Below are positions 17,120 through 23,959 of a stretch of 64,000 nucleotides of DNA, piece by piece. The notes beneath the pieces are model-generated. The model ran no database searches and was not told the origin of the DNA. It worked only from the letters and a program-made list of their open reading frames with translations. The stretch is from Spartobacteria bacterium (GTDB taxonomy: Bacteria; Verrucomicrobiota; Verrucomicrobiia; Chthoniobacterales; UBA10450): NCBI GenBank assembly GCA_003167555.1, contig PMSN01000008.1:31623-95622 (forward strand). Direction: 5' to 3'. A program made the position numbers and the translations under genes. Numbering within the stretch: the first letter of the stretch is position 1; each line of letters starts with the position of its first letter.

Positions 17120-19501
17120 ATGGAACCCACTCCGACAAAGCGCTCCCGAATCCGCGTCAGTTTCACGACCGCTCCCGGCCGCTGGGGGATGAATATCGCC
17201 ATCCCGATGCTACCGGTGCTCGCGTGTTTCCTGGGAGGCGCGACCCAGAAATGGAGCGAAGGCATCGTCCTTGCCCTGCTCGGTCTGATTCTGCTCGTGA
17301 ATCCGCCACGCTTCACGCTCGGCCCGGCGCTGAACGCGATCTTGTTCGCGCTCCTGGCCTGCACCGCGACCGCGTTTCTGCCGGCGAAATGGTTTCTCCA
17401 GCCGGCCTGGCGTCTCGTCCTGACCAGTGATTTCGACATCGCCCTTCCTGCCACTCTCTCGCCCCAGCCGTGGATCAGTCTCGGTTGTTTTATCAGTTTC
17501 CTGGCCGCGTTGAGCTGGCTCTACTATGTGAGCGCGGTCGATCTCGATCTGCGCGAAGTGCGCTCGCAAATGCGGACGTTCACCACCTGGGTCGTGCTTC
17601 TTGCGGCGCTTTGCCTCGCGTTGCATTACGGCCGCACCGCGCTTCCTTTCTGGCATAACGAGCGCGGGTTCGGGCCATTTCCAAACCGCAATCAAACCGC
17701 AAATCTTTTCGGCCTCACCGCGATCGTCCTTCTCGCCTGCGGCCAGGACGACATCCGCCACGGCCGGAAGCGCTGGATCGTCTGGGTGCTCGGGCTCGCC
17801 CTCCTCGTCGCAGCCATCATTCTCAATTTTTCGCGTGCCGGCATTCTCATTCTCGTGGTGGGCAGCGCGCTCTGGCTCGCGGTCTTCGCCTTGCGCAAAA
17901 GCTCGGCCGCGCGGATCGCGCTCGGCATTTCCGCGCTGCTCGTCCTGCTCACCGTCCTGCTCATCTTCGGCGGGCAAACCTTCGAGCGTTTCAATCTTCG
18001 CTCCGGTGAAATCGGCGGCGTGGCGAGCGATCTGCGCTGGGCGATTTTTCGGGACGCCCTCCAACTCATTCGCGCTTCGCCCTGGTGCGGCATCGGGCTG
18101 GGAAATTTCGACGAAATCTTTGCGATCTTTCGCGACGCATCGCTGACCGCTTCCCGCACGATCCACCCCGAGAGCGATTGGTTTTGGTTTTGGGTCGAAG
18201 CGGGATGGCCGGCAATACTCCTGACGATCGCCGGTTTCGCGCTCCTCGTCTGGCGCGTGTTTCCTTTGCAGGAAGGAACTAACCAGCGCTTTCGTGTCGC
18301 GGCGTTGATTGCGGTTTTTCTCTTCGCGTTGCATGGAATCGTGGACGTCTCCGGACATCGCATCGGCACCGGCTTTGCCGCCATATTTTTCCTCGGCTTG
18401 GCGCTGCGGCGTCCCATGGAATTGCGTCGCAGCTTTTTGGTTTCTCTCGTGTTCCGTCTCGTCGGGATCGTGCTTTTGATTTCCGGGACCGTCTGGGTTT
18501 TCGCGACGCGTTACGACAAACCGCTGCCGGGCGGCGTCGGAGTCGAAAACGAACTCACGCTCGCTTCCGCCGCCAATCGCCGGCGCAATTTCAGCGAGGC
18601 AATCGAACGCACGACGCGCGCGCTCGAATGGGCGCCGGTCAAATGGCAACCGTACTTCCTGCGCGCAATCGCCAAGGTCGGCGCAAAGCATCCACCGGCC
18701 GACGCGCTCGCGGATTTCCGCCGGGCGCGCTTTCTCGAGCCAAACGTCTACGAAATTCCCTACGAAGAAGGGATTGTCTGGTTCGCCACGGAGCCCAATC
18801 TCGCGATCACGGCGTGGCGGGAAGCGTTGCGCCGCGCCGGTCCGCAGAGGAGCGAAGTGTATGGACGGATGCTGGCGCTGGCCACGCAATACAGTCCGCG
18901 GGTGCATCAAAGCCTCGGAGACTTCGCCATGGTGCATCACGATCTGGCGCTTGTATTTCTCGAGCACGCTGGTGGCGCCCCGTTCATGGCCGCGGTGCAC
19001 CGCTTTCTCGAACACGATCCCACGCTCCAAACGTTCTCGAGTGACGAGAAGAGGAAGTTCTTCACCTACTGGGCCGAGCGCGGCGACGCGGCCGAGATGG
19101 TGCGCGAAATCGAAACGCATCCTGAGTGGATGAATTATGCCTGGCGCGGCGCGGCCAAATATCACGCGCAACAAAAGGATTTCCGGAAAGCCTGCGAAGT
19201 GAGCCGCCGTTTCGAAGAGCCGCCGGTCTTGCCCGCGGACACTCAAGGTTCTTCCATCGATCAACTCCGGCAGGCGCTCCACGCCAGCCCTGACAATTAT
19301 GGTATCGGTTTTCAGCTCTACCGCGAGCAGATGCGAGCGGGCAAAATCGATGAAGCGCTCGTGACCGTGCGGCATTTCACCGAGCAACCAACGTGTCCGC
19401 GCTACTTTCATTTTCTTGATGCCGAAGCATGGGCAGCGAAGGAAAATTGGGAGCAGGCCTGGAAAGCGTGGGAAAAATACGAGGCTGCACTGGCGCGATG
19501 A
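17120..19501 (+). CDS. O-antigen ligase family protein with C-terminal TPR-like region
   Basis: A 793-residue protein in two parts. Residues 1-460 hold about 12 hydrophobic helices with the Wzy_C/WaaL signature region (PNRNQTANLFGLTAIVLLAC, NFSRAGILILVVGSALW, and later IHPESDWFWFWVEAGWPAIL, which includes the conserved H-x-S/N-type motif). Residues 475-793 are soluble and helical, with alternating Ala/aromatic repeats typical of TPRs (ALEWAPVKWQPYFLRAIAKV, SLGDFAMVHHDLALVFLEHA). It would transfer or polymerise lipid-linked glycan at the periplasmic face, with the TPR tail for partner binding. It overlaps the next gene as ATGA. Confidence 0.8.
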   Translation: MEPTPTKRSRIRVSFTTAPGRWGMNIAIPMLPVLACFLGGATQKWSEGIVLALLGLILLVNPPRFTLGPALNAILFALLACTATAFLPAKWFLQPAWRLVLTSDFDIALPATLSPQPWISLGCFISFLAALSWLYYVSAVDLDLREVRSQMRTFTTWVVLLAALCLALHYGRTALPFWHNERGFGPFPNRNQTANLFGLTAIVLLACGQDDIRHGRKRWIVWVLGLALLVAAIILNFSRAGILILVVGSALWLAVFALRKSSAARIALGISALLVLLTVLLIFGGQTFERFNLRSGEIGGVASDLRWAIFRDALQLIRASPWCGIGLGNFDEIFAIFRDASLTASRTIHPESDWFWFWVEAGWPAILLTIAGFALLVWRVFPLQEGTNQRFRVAALIAVFLFALHGIVDVSGHRIGTGFAAIFFLGLALRRPMELRRSFLVSLVFRLVGIVLLISGTVWVFATRYDKPLPGGVGVENELTLASAANRRRNFSEAIERTTRALEWAPVKWQPYFLRAIAKVGAKHPPADALADFRRARFLEPNVYEIPYEEGIVWFATEPNLAITAWREALRRAGPQRSEVYGRMLALATQYSPRVHQSLGDFAMVHHDLALVFLEHAGGAPFMAAVHRFLEHDPTLQTFSSDEKRKFFTYWAERGDAAEMVREIETHPEWMNYAWRGAAKYHAQQKDFRKACEVSRRFEEPPVLPADTQGSSIDQLRQALHASPDNYGIGFQLYREQMRAGKIDEALVTVRHFTEQPTCPRYFHFLDAEAWAAKENWEQAWKAWEKYEAALAR

Positions 19502-21414
19502 GCCCGCCGACACCCGCGCGAACAGAAATGCCGTCTCCTCAAGGAGCGGCGATTTCCAAATCGCCGTCTTTCCTCGCTGATGGCGCACATGTGGGCGACG
19601 GCCTTCGGCGATTTGGAAATCGCCGCTCCTTGTTCTGGGGCATTCTTGTCGCGATTTTTCTTTGCGCGGGCGTCGATTGGTTTTCCGCCAGCACCCGGCG
19701 TCTTTACGTCGATGAGGATAGCGCGGCGGCGCGGCAGGAAGGCACGGTCTGGCAGCACTTCGGCGTGCGCGGAAATGAAGTCGTCCCGGAAATCATCAGT
19801 CGCGACCGGGCCCGTTTCGTTTTTCCGGTGTCGTTAGGCGCGCCGCACTCGCTCTTGTTTTCGGCGTATCCGGAAGGAGCGGCGGAGTACCAGATCAGGT
19901 GGCGGAGCGACGGGACATCCCGGCAAATCGCGGCCCGCAAAATCACGAACGCTGTTTCGGAAAACATTGCGATTCCGGCCGGCAAGGGCGAATTGGAATT
20001 CGCCGTCGAAGGAAAGATCGCGTGGTTCGATCTCCGGTTGACCCGAAAAATGTTTCGGTGGCCGGCGTATCTCGGCGCTTTTCTAGCGGTCGCGTTTGCG
20101 ATGCGAAATCGTCCGGTCTCGCCCGCTGGCCAGAGCAGGATTGGGAACTGGCTCGCGCTGGGCTTGAGCACGCTCCTTTCGCTTGCGGCCATTGAGGCTG
20201 GGCTGCGGTTGAGGTCATTAAAGCTGCCGCCGGCGATTCTGAACGCGCGCCACGATCTTGGTTTGTTCGCGCCCGATCCGCGCTGGATCGAGTCGCCCCG
20301 CTACAAGGAGCGGCTGCGCCCGAATCTGGATACGTATTGCGAATGGAAATTCGGCGACATCGTGCGGATGGGCTTCATCCCGCCGGAGCTTTCCGAGGGC
20401 CAGGAGCATCGCTACCCTTTTCGGACCGACGCCGAAGGTTTCCGGAATCCCGCCGTGCGCGAACAGATCGATGTCGCCGCGCTCGGCGATTCGTTTACCG
20501 ACGCAATGGCGTCGCCGGTGGAAGAAGCGTGGCCGGCGCGGCTCGAGAAAATCACCGGCCGGAAAGTGCAAAACTACGGGACCTCCGCGTTCGGTCCGCA
20601 ACAGGAACTCTACGCCCTCCGGGATTACGCCATTCACCATCGCCCCAGCCACGTGATCCTCGCCTTTTTTGCCGGGAACGATCTCTTCGACGCGGAGCGC
20701 TTCGATCGCTGGGAGCGGGAAGGGGACAAGCCTGGCGAGGAAACGACCGGCTGGCGTTTGGTGAAAAACTTTCGGCGCTACCAGACGCTCTATCTTTCCA
20801 CCCTCACGCGCGTCGTGACGCCGCAGAGGAATTCACAAGAGTCTGTAGCGGCGGTCTCTGACCGCCGAACCGGCGAACTCCTTCCACGCTTCGATCGCGG
20901 CATATTTGAAATCCCAACCGAGGAAAGCGGCCAGCTTCGCTTTGCTCTTATGCCGCCATATCTGCAAAAGCTCGCCACGTCACATGACGAGTTCGAGCGG
21001 AGCCGCGGATGGGAGCTGACGCGCGCCACGCTGCTGCGAATGAAAGAGACGTGCCATCGAGCCGGGAGCCGATTGAGCATCATGTTCGTGCCTTCCAAGG
21101 CGGAAGTTTACTGGCCGCTCGTCGAGCACTCGTTAGGCCCGGAGGAATTGCAGCGAGCCATCGATTTCTGCTGCCTCTACAATCATATGAAAATACGGCC
21201 GGAGGAAATCCAGGCGAACCGCCTCGCCCAAAACGAACTGCTCCGCGATTTCTGCGCGCGGGAAAATATTCCCTTCGTCGATCTGACGCCGGCCCTTGAG
21301 AAAAGCGCCGGCGCTGGACACGCCGTTTATTACGTCGACGATGACCACCTGAATGCCGCCGGGCACGAGATCGCGGCCCAAGAGATGGCCAGGTTTCTCG
21401 CGCGCGAACCGTGA
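19498..21414 (+). CDS. membrane-anchored SGNH/GDSL hydrolase carrying repeat-derived inserts
   Basis: A 638-residue protein. One hydrophobic segment follows residue 47 (FWGILVAIFLCAGVDWF), a second pair lies near residues 190-240, and an SGNH domain follows. The SGNH domain has the Ser block ALGDSFTDAMAS, Gly block YGTSAFGPQQELYA, Asn block FFAGNDLFDAE, and the catalytic Asp-His in YVDDDHLNAAGHEI. Such domains deacetylate or acetylate glycans in the periplasm. ATG 19498 overlaps the ligase stop. Two dispersed repeats are translated in frame: a full inverted repeat at codons about 15-45, and a single arm at codons about 449-457. The inserts look tolerated because they lie outside the catalytic blocks. 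Confidence 0.8.
   Translation: MSPPTPARTEMPSPQGAAISKSPSFLADGAHVGDGLRRFGNRRSLFWGILVAIFLCAGVDWFSASTRRLYVDEDSAAARQEGTVWQHFGVRGNEVVPEIISRDRARFVFPVSLGAPHSLLFSAYPEGAAEYQIRWRSDGTSRQIAARKITNAVSENIAIPAGKGELEFAVEGKIAWFDLRLTRKMFRWPAYLGAFLAVAFAMRNRPVSPAGQSRIGNWLALGLSTLLSLAAIEAGLRLRSLKLPPAILNARHDLGLFAPDPRWIESPRYKERLRPNLDTYCEWKFGDIVRMGFIPPELSEGQEHRYPFRTDAEGFRNPAVREQIDVAALGDSFTDAMASPVEEAWPARLEKITGRKVQNYGTSAFGPQQELYALRDYAIHHRPSHVILAFFAGNDLFDAERFDRWEREGDKPGEETTGWRLVKNFRRYQTLYLSTLTRVVTPQRNSQESVAAVSDRRTGELLPRFDRGIFEIPTEESGQLRFALMPPYLQKLATSHDEFERSRGWELTRATLLRMKETCHRAGSRLSIMFVPSKAEVYWPLVEHSLGPEELQRAIDFCCLYNHMKIRPEEIQANRLAQNELLRDFCARENIPFVDLTPALEKSAGAGHAVYYVDDDHLNAAGHEIAAQEMARFLAREP
19540..19632. repeat. dispersed inverted repeat, family A copy 1 (inside CDS)
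   Basis: Left arm 19540-19566 (begins CAAGGAGCGGCGATTTCC) and right arm 19606-19632 are perfect 27-bp inverted copies around a 39-bp spacer. Each arm also contains its own palindrome (GGCGATTT/AAATCGCC). It is translated in frame within the SGNH hydrolase N-terminus. Other copies are at 23209 and 51089. Confidence 0.9.
20843..20867. repeat. dispersed repeat, family B single arm (inside CDS)
   Basis: One 25-bp arm (CTGTAGCGGCGGTCTCTGAC plus CGCCG) is identical to the left arm of the full element at 47523-47595. It is read in frame in the SGNH hydrolase as SVAAVSDRR. No matching second arm follows, so this is a solo or half-deleted copy. Confidence 0.8.
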
Positions 21415-23681
21415 ACATTCTCGGCCTTTCCGCTTTTTATCACGACAGCGCCGCGTCTCTCGTCCGCGATGGAATCATCGTCGCCGCGGCGCAGGAAGAG
21501 CGCTTCACCAGAAAAAAACACGACGCCGGATTTCCGCGGCACGCGATCGATTACTGCCTGCGCGAAGGAGGAATTTCCGAGAGCAAGGGACTCGATCTCG
21601 TCGCCTTCTACGAAAAGCCATTCTTGAAATGCGACCGGCTTCTTTCCACCTACATGGCTTGCGCGCCGCTGGGTTTGCGCTCGTTCCTGAAAGCCGTCCC
21701 GATCTGGATGAAACAAAAAATCTGGATCAAGGACATCATTCGCCGGGAGCTGAAGTTCGAAGGCACACTCATTTTTCCGGAGCATCACGAGTCCCACGCT
21801 GCGTCGGCATTTTTCCCATCGCCTTTTGAGGACGCGGCCATCGTGACGATCGACGGCGTTGGGGAATGGACCACGACCAGCATTGGCCGCGGCGAGGGGA
21901 ACCGGGTCGAGCTGCTGGAAGATCTGCGCTTTCCGCATTCGCTCGGCCTTCTCTATTCCGCGTTCACCTACCATCTCGGTTTTCGGGTCAACTCCGGCGA
22001 ATACAAAGTGATGGGTCTCGCGCCTTACGGCGAGCCGATCTACCGCGATCTCATTCTCACGGAGCTGATCGATCTCAAAGACGACGGCTCGTTTCGGCTC
22101 AACCTGCGCTACTTCGATTTCATGGCGGGCCTCACCATGACGAATCGCGAATTCGATCGGCTCGTTGGCGGACCTCCGAGAAAACCGGAAGCGGCGCTCA
22201 CGCAACGGCACATGGATCTCGCTCGCTCGATCCAGGCGGTGACGGAAGAAGTGATGTTGCGGATGGCGCGCCACGCCCACGCCCTCACAGGCTCGCGCCA
22301 TCTTTGTCTGGCTGGCGGCGTCGCGCTCAATTGTGTCGGCAACGGCCGGATCCTGCGCGAAGGACCTTTTGAAAAAATCTGGATCCAACCGGCCGCGGGC
22401 GACGCCGGTGGCGCGCTCGGCGCCGCGCTCCTGGGGTGGCATCATTATCAAAACCAGCCGCGAAAAATTTCCGGCGAGGAGGATTCGCAACGCGGCTCGC
22501 TCCTCGGCCCCGCTTACGACGCTGCTGAATTTCTGAGGACCGCAGCGATTCCGCATCTCGAGCTGGCCGAGAGCGAGTTGATGGCGCGGGTCGCGACGTT
22601 ACTCGAGGAAGGAAAGGTTATCGGCTGGTTCCAGGGCCGGATGGAATTCGGACCGCGCGCGCTGGGGAACCGCTCCATCCTCGGTGATGCGCGCTCTCCC
22701 GAAATGCAAGCGACGTTGAACCTCAAGATAAAATATCGAGAGAGTTTTCGCCCGTTCGCTCCTTCGGTTTTGCGCGAGAGACTGGAGGATTGCTTCGAGC
22801 TGAAGGAAGCGAGCCCTTACATGCTTCTGGTCGCGCCGGTCAAGGAGTCGCTGCGCTTAAGTCAGACAGTCATCCCGAGCGAAGTCGAGGGACCCCGTGG
22901 CGCTACTGGAGATGCACCCGACTTCATGACGCGACTTAAGACGCCGCGCTCGACACTGCCCGCGATCACGCACGTCGATTACTCGGCGCGCGTGCAGACC
23001 GTGGCGGCGGAGGACAACCCGCGGTTCCATCAGTTGCTGCGTGAGTTCGAAAAAACCACCGGCTGTCCCGTGCTCGTGAATACCTCCTTCAACGTGCGCG
23101 GCGAGCCGCCGGTCTGCACACCGGAAGACGCTTTTCGCTGCTTCATGCGCACCGAGATGGATTACCTCGTCCTGGGAAATTTCCTGCTCGATAAGACGAA
23201 GCAGAATTCAAGGAGCGGCGGTTTTCCAACCGCCGAGAATAAGACGGCGATTTGGAAATCGCCGCTCCTTGGCGAAGAATATCGCAAGCTCGACCGCTCG
23301 CCGTGCGCTCTGCGACGGTTCGGGCTCACGCTCGGCTCCGCGCTGCTCTTGTTAGGATCTCTTTTGTTCTGGCGTCATCATCGCGGGGCCGCCTTGTTGT
23401 TCGCTTTCCCCGGCGGCTTCCTTCTCATCCTTGCTGGAGTAGCTCCGCTTTTGCTCAAGTGGATTCACGGACCATGGATGATTCTGTCGCTCGCGCTCGG
23501 CTGGGTCATGAGCCGGATCCTTTTGACGATCGCTTTCTTTTTGATCGTAACCCCGATAGGTTTGTTACAGCGCCTGTTCGGAAAGCGGCCGCTGGAAATT
23601 GCGTTCAGAACCGGTGCCAACAGTTACTGGCAAGCGCGCACGGCCCGGCCAGTGCCGGCAGATTACGAAAAACAATTTTAG
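21411..23681 (+). CDS. carbamoyltransferase (NodU/CmcH family) fused to SxtJ membrane domain
   Basis: The fusion has 756 residues. Residues 1-595 form a NodU-type O-carbamoyltransferase, with GLSAFYHDSAASLV, EHHESHAASAFFPS, the YrdC-like GGVALNCVGNGRIL block, and GRMEFGPRALGNRSIL. Residues about 622-756 match SxtJ, a membrane protein normally encoded separately next to the transferase (RRFGLTLGSALLLLGSLLFW, LALGWVMSRILLTIAFFLI, TPIGLLQRLFGKRPL). The join is a palindromic repeat (23209-23271), and no ATG, GTG or TTG lies between it and the first SxtJ helix. A second repeat arm inserts about 12 residues near residue 487. It probably carbamoylates a surface sugar from carbamoyl phosphate. Confidence 0.87.
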   Translation: MNILGLSAFYHDSAASLVRDGIIVAAAQEERFTRKKHDAGFPRHAIDYCLREGGISESKGLDLVAFYEKPFLKCDRLLSTYMACAPLGLRSFLKAVPIWMKQKIWIKDIIRRELKFEGTLIFPEHHESHAASAFFPSPFEDAAIVTIDGVGEWTTTSIGRGEGNRVELLEDLRFPHSLGLLYSAFTYHLGFRVNSGEYKVMGLAPYGEPIYRDLILTELIDLKDDGSFRLNLRYFDFMAGLTMTNREFDRLVGGPPRKPEAALTQRHMDLARSIQAVTEEVMLRMARHAHALTGSRHLCLAGGVALNCVGNGRILREGPFEKIWIQPAAGDAGGALGAALLGWHHYQNQPRKISGEEDSQRGSLLGPAYDAAEFLRTAAIPHLELAESELMARVATLLEEGKVIGWFQGRMEFGPRALGNRSILGDARSPEMQATLNLKIKYRESFRPFAPSVLRERLEDCFELKEASPYMLLVAPVKESLRLSQTVIPSEVEGPRGATGDAPDFMTRLKTPRSTLPAITHVDYSARVQTVAAEDNPRFHQLLREFEKTTGCPVLVNTSFNVRGEPPVCTPEDAFRCFMRTEMDYLVLGNFLLDKTKQNSRSGGFPTAENKTAIWKSPLLGEEYRKLDRSPCALRRFGLTLGSALLLLGSLLFWRHHRGAALLFAFPGGFLLILAGVAPLLLKWIHGPWMILSLALGWVMSRILLTIAFFLIVTPIGLLQRLFGKRPLEIAFRTGANSYWQARTARPVPADYEKQF
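22869..22901. repeat. dispersed repeat, family E single arm (inside CDS)
   Basis: The arm GTCATCCCGAGCGAAGTCGA and the following GGGACCCCGTGGC are translated as VIPSEVEGPRG inside the carbamoyltransferase. The same arm, inverted, ends the intergenic element at 42861-42953. It interrupts the C-terminal domain between LRLSQT and the following conserved ITHVDYSARVQTV block. Confidence 0.85.
23209..23271. repeat. dispersed inverted repeat, family A copy 2 (gene-fusion junction)
   Basis: The arms are 23209-23235 and 23245-23271 with a 9-bp spacer. The outer CAAGGAGCGGCG/CGCCGCTCCTTG matches copies 1 and 3. The inner palindrome of the left arm differs (GGTTTTCCAACC) but stays self-complementary. 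It is translated in frame at the junction of the carbamoyltransferase and SxtJ parts. Confidence 0.9.
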
Positions 23682-23745
23682 GTGGATCGCGCGCTCTGTC
23701 GCGCGATGTTCCTCGTGCCATCGAGCGCGGAGCGCTCGATCCACC
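23681..23745. repeat. dispersed inverted repeat, family C copy 1
   Basis: The outer ends are GGTGGATCG (23681) and CGATCCACC (ending 23745), with inner self-complementary stretches (GATCGCGCGCTC and GAGCGCTCGATC). The left end overlaps the TAG stop of the carbamoyltransferase-SxtJ gene. The second copy is at 45698-45775. Confidence 0.85.
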
Positions 23746-23780
23746 GTGATCGAACACGCCTACAACGAGAGATTACGTCG

Positions 23781-23942
23781 ATGAACGGAAGATTATCGAT
23801 CCTGCGAGAGTTCTGGAGCTTTTTGCGCGTCCGCAAGAAATGGTGGCTCGCGCCCATCGTTGTCCTGCTGCTGACCCTGGGCTTGCTCTTGATCGTAACC
23901 GAAGGCTCGGCCCTCGCCCCTTTCATCTACAGCTTGTTCTAA
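23781..23942 (+). CDS. DUF5989 small membrane protein
   Basis: A 53-residue protein: a basic, aromatic N-terminus (LREFWSFLRVRKKWW) followed by one strongly hydrophobic helix (LAPIVVLLLTLGLLLIV) and a short tail ending FIYSLF. This matches DUF5989, known to sit beside SxtJ and carbamoyltransferase genes, which is its context here. ATG 23781 is preferred over a longer frame that would include the family C repeat. Its function is unknown; it probably forms a small complex with SxtJ. Confidence 0.8.
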   Translation: MNGRLSILREFWSFLRVRKKWWLAPIVVLLLTLGLLLIVTEGSALAPFIYSLF

Positions 23943-23959
23943 AGTAGCTCGCGCTACTT
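23942..23959. terminator. candidate bidirectional terminator hairpin
   Basis: AAGTAGC, a TCGC loop, then GCTACTT form a perfect 7-bp stem exactly between the convergent DUF5989 and ppdK stops. There is no clear U-tract, so it may instead be a solo repeat arm. Confidence 0.35.

Noticed and set aside
15591..17120. 509-codon plus-strand frame opposite the WcaJ-like gene
   Set aside because: A shadow of the conserved minus-strand sugar transferase; no domain is visible.
17210..19588. 792-codon open frame antisense to the ligase/TPR gene
   Set aside because: High GC leaves antisense frames open. Composition is charged and low-complexity, with no domain, while the plus strand has a clear membrane protein.
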